A stretch of DNA of 64,000 nt from CAYQJS01 sp964417895 (GTDB lineage: Bacteria > Chloroflexota > UBA6077 > SHYK01). Position 1 is the first letter of the stretch. Each line of letters opens with the position of its first letter. Positions 26,574 through 34,808 of the stretch are shown in pieces. A program made the position numbers and the translations under genes. Location: the NCBI GenBank assembly GCA_964417895.1, contig CAYQJS010000022.1:1-64000 (forward strand), given 5' to 3'. Below the pieces are notes generated by a model. The model had not been told where the DNA came from, did not search any database, and saw nothing but the letters and a program-made list of their open reading frames with translations.

Positions 26574-27037
26574 TTAGACGGCCACCGCCCCCGCGACCCC
26601 GCTCAGCGCCGTGCAGAACTTCTGCGGCGTCCGATTGAAGATGTCGAGCTTGTCGTCCTCGCTCAACCAGTCGAACGCCGAGATGATCGGCACCAGGGCA
26701 TCCGACGTCTTGCCCGTCTCGGGACGCACCGCCCCGCCCGAGCCTGGCGCCTCCGTTCCGAAGACCGTCTGCTTGCCCTTCTGCTTGATGGTCGCCTCGA
26801 GCACGGGGATGTCGTAGACGCACGTGTCGAAGAACAGGTTCTTGCTCAGGTCTTTCTGCCCTGGTGGCTATACGTGGGGACGAAGCGGTTGAGCGCGCCG
26901 CCCCCGTGGCACACCGTGACCCTGAGCTCCGGGAAGCGCTCGAAGACGTCGCTGTGCGACAGGAGCTGGATCGCCAGGAACTGCTCCCACACGAAGCCGA
27001 TCTGGTAGTTCTGCGGGATGATGCGAATGCACGGATC
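26574..27037 (-). pseudogene. Truncated duplicate of the amidohydrolase gene
   Basis: This stretch is a diverged copy of 28289-28744. It encodes the same C-terminal protein (LEATIKQKGKQTVFGTEAPG ... LSEDDKLDIFNRTPQKFC) and the same middle segment up to IIPQNYQIGFVWEQ, then similarity stops abruptly near 27037. The 5' half with the metal-binding motif is absent. It carries the same frameshift at the AGAAAGACCTGAGC site as the long copy, so the shift predates the duplication or is functional in both. Confidence 0.85.
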
Positions 27038-27281
27038 AGAGATTAGTCAGCCGCTACGGGGGCCGAGGCCCTGCTCACGAAGTCGAATGCACACGAGGCT
27101 GAGGATTCGGGCTAGGCCAGAACTCCATGGCCAGAGCCTCGGGGAGGGCCGTGCTACAAGCCCTCGGTTCACAGCAGACGTGGCGATGTCGCCGTCCACC
27201 GAATCGGGGCGAAGACCCGCCGGCAGGTCCCGTGGAGAATGTCCACCCTATGGGCAGCGGCTTGCCACCCGCGCCCTAGGT

Positions 27282-27809
27282 CTACAGCCAGGCGCCCAAC
27301 GTCGCCGCCTTCGACGTCGTCAGCACCTGATCCCAATCGGGGCGAACGGGTCGTGCGCCGAAGGTCAGAATCGCTAAACGCAGCACGTCCTCCAGCTGCA
27401 CGAGACCGGTCGGTAGGTGGGCGGTCGCGAGGCGAGCGTGTGTGACTCCTGCGCCAGCACTCAGGTGGAGATGCGGAAACGACGGCCCGCGGCGGACGAG
27501 CGGATGCCAATGGTAGGCGAGAATCTCATGCTCGGCATCGTGGAGCGCGCACCGGTAGCCCTGGCCCCTGACCTGCCACGGGGCACCCGGGTCGCTCGTC
27601 TCAACGATCTGATAGTCGCACGTGAAGATGATGGCCAGGAACTCCGCCGCCTGAAGGCGTTGAGGAGCCCGCGCGAGGCGAAGGCCGTGCACCTCGGAGG
27701 GACTACGGACCCCGCTGGCCAGAAGCACGCCGTCGCATAAACAGGAGAGTGCCCGTTGCAGCGGATGGACGAAGTTATCCAGGGCCTGCTGCGGCGTTCG
27801 GCCCGCCAC
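27282..27809 (-). CDS. Unknown protein, larger member of a two-gene module
   Basis: A 175-residue protein starting at GTG, 5 bases after the small upstream gene. The central part, EFLAIIFTCDYQIVETSDPG then YRCALHDAEHEILAYHWHP and FPHLHLSAGA, looks like a compact beta-rich domain. Three histidines (YHWHP, HLHL) could bind a metal or act in catalysis. The end, LPTGLVQLEDVLRLAI, is helical. I do not recognise the family. The small-then-large arrangement resembles toxin-antitoxin pairs, with this protein as the possible toxin; that is inference from context only. Confidence 0.65.
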   Translation of the reverse strand: MAGRTPQQALDNFVHPLQRALSCLCDGVLLASGVRSPSEVHGLRLARAPQRLQAAEFLAIIFTCDYQIVETSDPGAPWQVRGQGYRCALHDAEHEILAYHWHPLVRRGPSFPHLHLSAGAGVTHARLATAHLPTGLVQLEDVLRLAILTFGARPVRPDWDQVLTTSKAATLGAWL

Positions 27810-27814
27810 CAGGG

Positions 27815-28033
27815 CTAGGGAGCCGCAACCCGACGAAAGAAGGGCAGCATGAGGTGCAGCTCGATCACCTCAGGGGTGTCAGGGTTGTCGTCATAGTAGC
27901 CGGCGTCGTAGCGGCGTACGAACTCCTCGCCGGAGATCCCGAGCAGGCGCTGCGCCTCCTCATCGAACAAGGCTCGGCCCTCTTCATCCGTCAGGATGCG
28001 GAAGGTGACCCCAGGGTGGTCCTTTTTGGGCAT
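27815..28033 (-). CDS. Small unknown protein, first member of a two-gene module
   Basis: A 72-residue acidic protein: HPGVTFRILTDEEGRALFDE, LLGISGEEFVRRYDAGYYDD, EVIELHLMLPFFR. The EEFxRRYDAGxY segment recurs in small proteins of Actinobacteria and Chloroflexota that pair with a larger partner. The ATG at 28033 has GGAGGAGG upstream and is preferred over GTG 28054. It could be an antitoxin or chaperone-like partner of the following gene. Confidence 0.68.
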   Translation of the reverse strand: MPKKDHPGVTFRILTDEEGRALFDEEAQRLLGISGEEFVRRYDAGYYDDNPDTPEVIELHLMLPFFRRVAAP

Positions 28034-28227
28034 TGCCTCCTCCGCTCCTCGCACGAGATCATACCCATTGGGCGCTGCTCCCGGCCTATCCGCGTCGATC
28101 TAATGACCGCGAGCGTCGTCCATAAGCGGCGCCCGCAACACAGCACCCAGCAAGCTGACCGCAGGCGTAGCAGCATGGAGCTTGGCAAGCTCGATCAGAC
28201 CGCTGCTCGCGTCGTCGATCGCCCAAG

Positions 28228-28268
28228 AAAGTGGGAGCCAGCCGCGGCGCGGCTGGCTCCCACTTTTC
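28228..28268 (-). terminator. Strong intrinsic terminator, 16-bp perfect stem
   Basis: AAAGTGGGAGCCAGCC (28228-28243) is the exact reverse complement of GGCTGGCTCCCACTTT (28251-28266), with a 7-base loop and T-rich flanks on both sides. It lies just after the amidohydrolase stop (28286), so it should end that minus-strand transcript; it could also work from the other side. Confidence 0.88.
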
Positions 28269-28285
28269 TATCTCAGAACCGGTTA

Positions 28286-29319
28286 TCAGGCGGGAACTGC
28301 AACCCCGCTGAGCGCGGTGCAGAAGCGCTGCGGCGTCCGACTGAAGATGTCGAGCTTGTCGTCCTCGCTCAGCCAGGCGAACGCCGAGATGATCGGAACC
28401 AGGTCATCCGACGTCTTGCCCGTCTCGGGGCGCACCGCTCCGCCGGAGCCCGGCGCCTCCGATCCGAAGACCGTCTGCTTGCCCTTCTGCTTGATGGTCG
28501 CCTCGAGCACGGGGATGTCGTAGACGCACGTGTCGAAGAACAGGTTCTTGCTCAGGTCTTTCTGCCCTGGTGGCTATACGTGGGGACGAAGCGGTTGAGC
28601 GCGCCGCCCCCGTGGCACACCGTGACCCTGAGCTCCGGGAAGCGCTCGAAGACGTCGCTGTGCGACAGGAGCTGGATCGCCAGGAACTGCTCCCACACGA
28701 AGCCGATCTGGTAGTTCTGCGGGATGATGCGGATGCGCGGATCGAGGCAGTTGGTGCCGTGCACGATGATCGGGATCCCCATCGCCTGGCACTTCTCGTA
28801 CACGGGGAACCAGTACGGCTCATTCATGCCGGGCGTCAGGCGCTTGCCGCTCGGCTCTGGGCTGAGATACGCAGCCTTGAACCCCAGCTCGTTCACGCAC
28901 CGCTCCAGCTCAGGGATGCAGTTGCTGAGATCGGGCGCCTCGGCGATCTGGGGCAGTATGGCCGCGCCGACGAACCGATCGGGGAAGGAGTCGACCTGCT
29001 TCTTGATGCAGTCGTTGGTGAACGTGACCCAGCACGGCAGCAGATGGGGCTCCATCCAGCCCATCATGGTGAAGGGGCGCGGGCCGATGATCTGCACGTC
29101 GATGTTGCGCACGTCCATGTACTCGGCGTGCTCCTTGGCGGCGTTGTGGAACGCCTCGTCGGACAGGTCCGGTGCGCCTCTGCCGCCGCGCCGAGCCCCG
29201 GGCGCCAGCGGACTGCGGCTCGCCGAGTTGGAGGCCATCAGGCCAACTACGTAGGTACGCGCCCCCGCGGGAGACGATACGTGCCCGTGAACGTCGAGAA
29301 CCCTGGTGCCGTTGTACAT
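28286..29319 (-). pseudogene. Amidohydrolase (ACMSD/decarboxylase-like) with a single-base frameshift
   Basis: The first frame (29319 down to 28552) encodes ~255 residues: metal motif RVLDVHGHVSS, then GAAILPQIAEAPDLS, GIPIIVHGTNCLDP, VCHGGGALNRFVPTYSHQG. It stops at RKT*. The expected continuation, LSKNLFFDTCVYDIPVLEA to LDIFSRTPQRFC, is open in the -1 frame down to 28286. One missing base at about 28563 explains this. SD GGAGG lies 5 bases before the ATG at 29319. The family is amidohydrolase 2 TIM-barrel enzymes, which hydrolyse or decarboxylate aromatic acids. The frame one product keeps the N-terminal His pair and the central His, but loses the C-terminal strands with the usual catalytic Asp region. 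Confidence 0.85.
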
Positions 29320-29391
29320 GGATGCCTCCACTCTTTTCTTGAGAATCTGGCGTAAGTGAGCGCTCGGTCACGGGAGGCGACCTCGGGGCCT

Positions 29392-29432
29392 CCCCCCCAT
29401 CCCAACCTTCCCCCTCCAAGGGGGGAAGGGGT
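29392..29432. repeat. Family A repeat
   Basis: CCCCCCATCCCAACCTTCCC followed by its complementary GGGGGGAAGGGG arm. It precedes the family C pair. Confidence 0.65.
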
Positions 29433-29449
29433 TAATTTGCGCCGCCCTT

Positions 29450-29689
29450 CCCCGTTGTCATGCTGAGCCGTTGGCGAAGCATCTGGGGTCGGCAGCGAGC
29501 CGCGAGCCTGGGCCCGCGTTTTCGGTGCCCCCAGACCCTTCGCTGTCGCTCAGGGTGATAACGCGCCCCTCCCAGTTGTCATGCTGAGCCGCAGGCGAAG
29601 CATCTGGGGTCGGCAGCGAACTGCGAGCCTGCGGCCCGTGCTTTCGGCCCCCCCAGACCCTTCGCTTCGCTCAGGGTGGCAAGGGGGGC
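29450..29689. repeat. Two tandem ~120-bp family C hairpin units
   Basis: Two imperfect direct copies (about 29452-29568 and 29573-29689) each begin GTTGTCATGCTGAGCC, pass through GCGAAGCATCTGGGGTCGG and end CCCCCAGACCCTTCGC...GCTCAGGGTG. The two ends of each unit are complementary, so each can form one long hairpin. The pair fills the gap between the LigB and amidohydrolase genes, where no other feature was seen. Confidence 0.8.
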
Positions 29690-30700
29690 CTACTTCCACT
29701 CAGCGAAGCCCATGGCGCAGCCGGTGCCGGCCTCGGTCCGGTAGCAGGGAACGTAGTCCACCAGCTCCATCTGTAGCCCGTCGCCCGCCACGGCTCCGGC
29801 GAGGACGATCCAGTTGCGGATCTCCGAGGTCCCCGAGTTGAAGCGGATGTTCGGCAGGTCGGTGAGCTTCGCCTCGTCGTTGTTCTTCAGCCCCTCGATG
29901 ATGCGCTGGTCGAGGTCCTCCTCGATCACGAAATGGCTCAGGCCGCCGGAGGCCACGAGCGCCACGCGCTTGGTGGCGTCCCAGCCGTCGATCGCCTCCC
30001 GCAACGCTCGCCCGAACTGGTAGCAGCGTTTCACCGTCGGCTGGTTGGGCGGATAGTAGGTGTTCATGAAGATCGGGACGTTGGGAATCACCCGGTTGTC
30101 CATAAGGCGGCGATAGACGTAGTTGAAGGCGTGGCCGATGGCGCCGTGGTGCCGCCCCGCCGGCAGCGAGTTCGTGTGGGCGACGTCGAACCCCGCCTCG
30201 GTGAGGGTCTCGATGAAGTACCGCCCCAGGGCCGCGTCGGTGGGATGGCTCGTGCGCTCCTTTGGCGCGTTCTCGTACGCTCCGCCCGTCGCGCCCATCG
30301 CCTCCCAGTGCTGCACTCCGTCCGTCGGTGACGGTGCGTCATCAACCGTCTGGCCCCAGTAGATGCTGATAGCCGGCATATTGTCATCGTCGAACGACTC
30401 GTGCTGGTCGTCGCCAAAGATCACGACCACGTCCGGCGCCGCGCGGGCGAGGGAGTCGGACAGACGCGCGATGGCCCGCTGGCAGGCGTCGAAACGCGCC
30501 TGCGCCTTTTCAGGGCCCAGCTCTTTCTCGAAGTGCTCGGCCCCCCGCTCCTCGACCAGCTCCGGGAATGTATAGGTCTTCCCCCGGTACCACATCTCGG
30601 GATTGCGGTGGTCGAAGTTGGCCCGCTTGTACCACTCGTCCGGCGTAAGCCGGAGCTGGGGGGCGTGCGAGCTCCCAATGCCAAGTACGATCTTCGCCAT
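29690..30700 (-). CDS. LigB-type extradiol ring-cleavage dioxygenase
   Basis: A 336-residue class III extradiol dioxygenase. Fe(II) ligand candidates are H in GIGSSHAPQLRLTP and H in IFGDDQHESFDDDN; the downstream SGGLSHFVIEEDLDQ is the LigB block with the catalytic His. PAGRHHGAIGHAFNYVY and NTYYPPNQPT are further family segments. These enzymes open protocatechuate, gallate or related diols using O2. The C-terminal region (NSGTSEIRNWIVLAGAVAG, YRTEAGTGCAMGFAEW) is typical of the larger gallate/protocatechuate group. It is followed upstream (minus strand) by an alpha/beta hydrolase that could act on the ring-opened product. Confidence 0.92.
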   Translation of the reverse strand: MAKIVLGIGSSHAPQLRLTPDEWYKRANFDHRNPEMWYRGKTYTFPELVEERGAEHFEKELGPEKAQARFDACQRAIARLSDSLARAAPDVVVIFGDDQHESFDDDNMPAISIYWGQTVDDAPSPTDGVQHWEAMGATGGAYENAPKERTSHPTDAALGRYFIETLTEAGFDVAHTNSLPAGRHHGAIGHAFNYVYRRLMDNRVIPNVPIFMNTYYPPNQPTVKRCYQFGRALREAIDGWDATKRVALVASGGLSHFVIEEDLDQRIIEGLKNNDEAKLTDLPNIRFNSGTSEIRNWIVLAGAVAGDGLQMELVDYVPCYRTEAGTGCAMGFAEWK

Positions 30701-30875
30701 ATGGTCCCTCCCGCCTCGGTCAGCGGCGCCGCGACCCTACCGGGCCGCCGCCGCGCTCTGCGTCACTGTGCGGATGATATGCCACAGGAAGCTCCCAGAC
30801 AACCGGTTCTAAAACCATACTTGCGACGGCCAGCACACGCAGTGGAAGTTGCGCTGCCCCCACGGAGCACGAGCT

Positions 30876-30962
30876 ACCCCCCTCCCTAACCCTCCCCCTC
30901 AAGGGGGGAGGGGACAATGCGTGGCCCTCCCAGGATTGGGGGAGTGGTTGGGGTGGGGGCAC
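30876..30962. repeat. Family A repeats
   Basis: CCCCTCCCTAACCCTCCCCC with the complementary AAGGGGGGAGGGG arm, then a GGGGGAGTGGTTGGGGTGGG copy. Located between the LigB and alpha/beta hydrolase genes; about 270 bases there hold no gene. Confidence 0.7.
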
Positions 30963-30971
30963 ACGGCCCAG

Positions 30972-31724
30972 CTAACGCAGGGCCGCGACGGGCGTGTGCT
31001 TCTTGAGGAAGGCGCGGATCCGCTCCACAACCTGTGGGATCAGCTCCGGCGGCTCCTTCCAGGGATCCATGCGCTCCGAGTTCGGCGCCAGGTCCGCGAC
31101 CTCCACCCCGACGTTGTGCGGGTGGGGGCGATCGATGCCCGGCATGACGAGCAGCGGCGTCTGGCAGGAGCGGACGAAATCGCGCGAGACGCTGTACACG
31201 AAGTCGGCGGGCTTGCGGTACATGTTCTGAACCAGCGTCTCGATTGTCGACATGTCGACGTCGGGGCGCTTTCCGGTGAGCTCCTTGCCCCAGACGAGCC
31301 CGGAATCGAACATGACGTCCGGGTCTTCAGGTCGGTGGCCGATTGGCTGGCAGAGGACCGCGGCCATGACCCGGTCCGGCGCCTTCTGGGCGAGGCCCAG
31401 CCCATAAGAGCAGCCGATGCAGAAGCCCAGGGCGAAGAAACTATGGATGCCCAGGTGGTCCATCACGTCCAGCTGGTCGGTGAGGAAGGCATCCCACGGG
31501 TCCTGAGTCTCGACGGGCCCATCGGATTCGCCGGCGTTGGCGTTGCGCTGGTCCATCGCGATTATCCGGAAGTCGTTCTTGAACACCTCCAGGGGGTTGA
31601 AGACGGCTCTACTCCACCCGTCAATTGCGGAGTTGAGGCCACCCGGCGCTAGCAGGAGCAGCGGGTAGCCTGACCCCACCTCCTCGTAATGGATGCGGAC
31701 GTTTCCTTTTTCAACGAACGGCAT
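30972..31724 (-). CDS. Alpha/beta hydrolase
   Basis: A 250-residue hydrolase whose ATG (31724) is preceded by GGTGGAGAG; the alternative M is 7 codons upstream. MPFVEKGNVRIHYEEVGSG is the typical N-terminus, LLLAPGGLNS the oxyanion loop and FALGFCIGCSYGL the nucleophile elbow, where Cys replaces the common Ser. The Asp/His pair may be D in MPGIDRPHPHN and the following His residues. Placed with the LigB dioxygenase and amidohydrolase, it could be a meta-cleavage product hydrolase, although those normally use Ser. Confidence 0.85.
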   Translation of the reverse strand: MPFVEKGNVRIHYEEVGSGYPLLLLAPGGLNSAIDGWSRAVFNPLEVFKNDFRIIAMDQRNANAGESDGPVETQDPWDAFLTDQLDVMDHLGIHSFFALGFCIGCSYGLGLAQKAPDRVMAAVLCQPIGHRPEDPDVMFDSGLVWGKELTGKRPDVDMSTIETLVQNMYRKPADFVYSVSRDFVRSCQTPLLVMPGIDRPHPHNVGVEVADLAPNSERMDPWKEPPELIPQVVERIRAFLKKHTPVAALR

Positions 31725-31907
31725 GTCTCTCCACCTCGACTTCATAACGCTTTGGCCCCGCGCGAATCATACTCTTGGAGCACGTTCTGTCAATCGTGCG
31801 TCGTGCACGCCCTCGGGTCTTGCGCTTCTTGTCGCGCAGGGCCACGCTCTCACCCGTCCTCGCCCGCTTTCGCGCGCTTCGGCCGGCCTCTCCCAGAGGG
31901 AGAGGCG

Positions 31908-33665
31908 ATGCGGCTGCATTGGATGGACAAATACCGTATCGTCTGCGGCATGGTCGTCGCCCTGCGACTCGCTCTGCTCGGTGTCGCGCTCGCCACCGCG
32001 CTGGCGGGCTGCGCCCCCGCGGCGCGCCAGGGGTCGGCGTCGGAACCCCAGGAAAGCAGCCCCGATGCGCCGCGCCAGCCGAAGCGGATCACCGTCGGTG
32101 TTCGCGGCACGGCGCAGGTCCTCTTCAACAAGCTGAACATCGGCAACGCTGGGCTCGGTGTGGCGGAGGTCGAGAAGCTCCTCCATGCGGGCCTCGGCGT
32201 GCAGGACGACCGGGACATGCTACGCCCGGTCCTCGCGGAGGCCCTTCCTAGCCTGGAGAACGGGCTTTGGGTGCTGCAGCCGGACGGGCGGATGGTGACC
32301 ACCTGGCGGATTCGCTCGGGGGCACGCTGGCACGACGGCGCCCCGATCACCACCGCCGATCTGCTCTTCACAGCCACCGTGGCGCAGGACCGCGAGATCC
32401 CCGTGTTCCGCGACCGCACCTTTGAGGCGGTGGAGGCGATCGAGGCCGTCGACGAGCGGACGCTACGGGTCACCTGGTCCCGGCCGTACGTCGAGGCAGA
32501 CACCCTCTTCTCATTCGCCGGTCCAGGAGCCCAACCCAACGTCACCCCGCTGCCTCGGCACCTCCTTGAGTCCTCCTATCTTGCCGACAAGCCCAACTTT
32601 CACCAGCTGCCGTTCTGGACGGTGGATTTCGTCGGCGCAGGAGCGTATCGAGTTAAGGAGTACGACCGCGATAGCGGCCTGGTGATGGTGGCCAATGACG
32701 CCTTCGTCCTCGGGCGGCCGAAGATCGACCAAATCGAGGTCAGGTTCATTCCGGATGCGAACACTATCGTGGCGAATCTGCTGGCGGGCGCTCTCGACCT
32801 GACGTTCGATCCACGCTCGATCTCCTTCGCGCAGGCGCTCCAGATCAAGGACCAGTGGGGCGACGGGCAGATCGCCTATGCGCGCGCCACCTGGGTCACG
32901 ATGTACCCGCAGTTCATCAACCCGACGCCCGCGGCCGTGGCCGACGTCCGCTTCCGTCGGGCGATGATTCACGCTATCGACCGGCAGGATATCGTCGACA
33001 CGATGCAGGCCGGCGTGGGCGGGATCGCACACCACTACATCGGCCCGGACTGGGCCGAGTACCAGGACGTCGAGCGCAGCATCGTCCGCTACGACTATGA
33101 CCAGCGCCGCGCGGCACAGCTTCTCGAAGGTATGGGCTTCGCCAAAGCGGCCGATGGCGTCTACCGCGATCCGTCGGGTCAGCGCTTCACCGTTGAGATC
33201 CGCACAACCATGGTGGACATCAATTCGAAGTCGAGCGTCACGGTGGCGGACTTCTGGCAGCGCTTCGGCGTGCCGACGGAAGTCGCCATCGTCCCTCCGC
33301 AGCGCACCAACGAGCGCGAATACCGCGCCACGTTCCCCGGCTTCGAGCTGATCCGCCCGACGAGCACGCTCACGTCCTTCGAGAGCCGGCGCAGCTCGGA
33401 GGTCGCCCTGCCCGAGACCAACTGGGCAGGAGCAAACCGGTCGCGCTACCGCAACCCCGAGATGGACGCGCTCATCGATCGCTACTTCCTCACCATCCCG
33501 GCGCCCGAGCGCACGCAGATCCTGGCGCAGATCGTCCACCACATGACGGACCAGCTCGTGCTCATGGGCATCGTCTACGACCCGCCGCTGCGCCTGATCG
33601 GTAACCGTGTGCACAATGTGCCCGCGGGCGTGCCCTGGAATGCCCACGAATGGGACGTGCGGTGA
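31908..33665 (+). CDS. Peptide-type ABC transporter substrate-binding lipoprotein
   Basis: A 585-residue SBP_bac_5 protein. The signal peptide LRLALLGVALATALAGCAPA ends in a lipobox with Cys about residue 36. Family marks: SGARWHDGAPITTADLLFTA, VGAGAYRVKEYDRDSG and VRFRRAMIHAIDRQDIVDTM. The open frame begins at 31689, but the ATG at 31908 has GGGAGAGG just upstream. That ribosome-binding sequence is itself the arm of a family A repeat (GGCCTCTCCCAGAGGGAGAGG). It shares layout with the binding proteins at 3771-5477 and 62647-64000. No transporter membrane genes are adjacent. Confidence 0.9.
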   Translation: MRLHWMDKYRIVCGMVVALRLALLGVALATALAGCAPAARQGSASEPQESSPDAPRQPKRITVGVRGTAQVLFNKLNIGNAGLGVAEVEKLLHAGLGVQDDRDMLRPVLAEALPSLENGLWVLQPDGRMVTTWRIRSGARWHDGAPITTADLLFTATVAQDREIPVFRDRTFEAVEAIEAVDERTLRVTWSRPYVEADTLFSFAGPGAQPNVTPLPRHLLESSYLADKPNFHQLPFWTVDFVGAGAYRVKEYDRDSGLVMVANDAFVLGRPKIDQIEVRFIPDANTIVANLLAGALDLTFDPRSISFAQALQIKDQWGDGQIAYARATWVTMYPQFINPTPAAVADVRFRRAMIHAIDRQDIVDTMQAGVGGIAHHYIGPDWAEYQDVERSIVRYDYDQRRAAQLLEGMGFAKAADGVYRDPSGQRFTVEIRTTMVDINSKSSVTVADFWQRFGVPTEVAIVPPQRTNEREYRATFPGFELIRPTSTLTSFESRRSSEVALPETNWAGANRSRYRNPEMDALIDRYFLTIPAPERTQILAQIVHHMTDQLVLMGIVYDPPLRLIGNRVHNVPAGVPWNAHEWDVR

Positions 33666-33689
33666 TTGCGGATTGCGGATTGGGGACGA

Positions 33690-33985
33690 GGGCTGACGTG
33701 CCCCTCTCCCTCTGGGGGAGGGTTGGGGTGAGGGCACGCCTGGAGGAGCGTCCTCACCCCGAGGGCGCGAAGGAGGGACTCGCCGCCCGGCCCGGCGCGT
33801 TCATTGCTTCCTGATGTCTCACCCTCTCCCTAACCCTCCCCCATCAAGGGGGAGGGGACGGGCGCGATCTTCCGACCGCCCCCCCGCTGAGACAGATGAT
33901 CGGGGAGCCCTGTGGGGAAAAGCGGGATCCCCCCTACCCCTTTGCCTTGAGGGGGAGGGCTGGGAGGGGGGGTTTGCACGGGGTG
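33690..33985. repeat. Family A repeat cluster
   Basis: The 327-base gap between the binding protein and SDR genes is mostly family A units: CCCCTCTCCCTCTGGGGGAG, CACCCTCTCCCTAACCCTCC with AAGGGGGAGGGG, and CCCCCCTACCCCTTTGCCTT with its partner. Only the last few bases belong to the SDR ribosome-binding region. Confidence 0.75.
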
Positions 33986-33992
33986 AGCGGGC

Positions 33993-34808
33993 ATGAGCCA
34001 CGCCCAACCGCCCCGCCCAACAGGCAGCGAAGTGGGTGATGGTGCAGCCGCCGGCTGGTTCACCGGAAAGGTTGCAATCGTCACCGGGGCCAGCATCGGT
34101 ATCGGCCGCGCCATCGCCGAGGCGCTGGTGGACGCGGGAGCGTCTGTGGCCGTCACCGGGCGGTCGGCCGAACGCATGGAGCAAGCGGCCGAGCGGCTAC
34201 GGGCGCGCGGCGGCGCAGCGCTCGGAATCGGCATGGACGTCACGAATCCGGCGGACGCGCGGCGCACGGTGGACCAGACGCTGGCTCGATTCGGCCGGCT
34301 CGACTTCCTGGTGAACTCGGCGGGCAACCGATCGTTCGGCAGGGTGGAGGACACGTCCCTCGCCGATTGGAACGCGGTGCTCGACGTCCAGCTCACCGGC
34401 ACCTTCCTATGCTGTCAGGCGGCCATCGACCCACTCCTCGAGAGCGGCGGCCGCATCGTCAATCTCGCGTCGATGTACGGCCCGTTGGCGCGGCCCGAGG
34501 CCGCCTCCTACGCCGCTGCCAAGATGGGCGTGGTCGCCCTCACCAAGGTGCTCGCGTCCGAGCTCGCGCCCACGGTGACCGTCAACGCCCTCGCGCCGGG
34601 CACGATCGAGACGGAGCGGCGTTACGGGCCCGACGTCTCCGAGGAGGAGCGAGACCGAGATCGGGCCAGGCGCGCCGCGCCGATTCCCCTCCAGCGCGTG
34701 GGCACGCCCGAGGACGTGGTCGGGTCGGCCATGTTCCTGCTCGGGCCGGGCGCCGCGTGGATCACCGGCCAGGTGATCCACATCAACGGCGGCTTCTTCA
34801 TGCCATGA
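33993..34808 (+). CDS. SDR family oxidoreductase
   Basis: A classical short-chain dehydrogenase of 271 residues. The NAD(P)-binding TGASIGIGRAIAEALVDAG, structural NSAGNRSFGRV, active-site S in IVNLASMYGPL and Y/K in ASYAAAKMGVVAL are all present. R in VAVTGRSAERM suggests NADP preference. About 20 extra residues precede the Rossmann strand (GDGAAAGWFTGKVAIV). The C-terminal GxxxxTGQVIHINGGFFMP is typical. It overlaps the next SDR gene by 4 bases, so the two enzymes are made together and may catalyse successive or paired oxidations. Confidence 0.92.
   Translation: MSHAQPPRPTGSEVGDGAAAGWFTGKVAIVTGASIGIGRAIAEALVDAGASVAVTGRSAERMEQAAERLRARGGAALGIGMDVTNPADARRTVDQTLARFGRLDFLVNSAGNRSFGRVEDTSLADWNAVLDVQLTGTFLCCQAAIDPLLESGGRIVNLASMYGPLARPEAASYAAAKMGVVALTKVLASELAPTVTVNALAPGTIETERRYGPDVSEEERDRDRARRAAPIPLQRVGTPEDVVGSAMFLLGPGAAWITGQVIHINGGFFMP

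Noticed and set aside
29450..29689. Possible CRISPR array
   Set aside because: Only two long units, each self-complementary and without regular short spacers; no cas genes.
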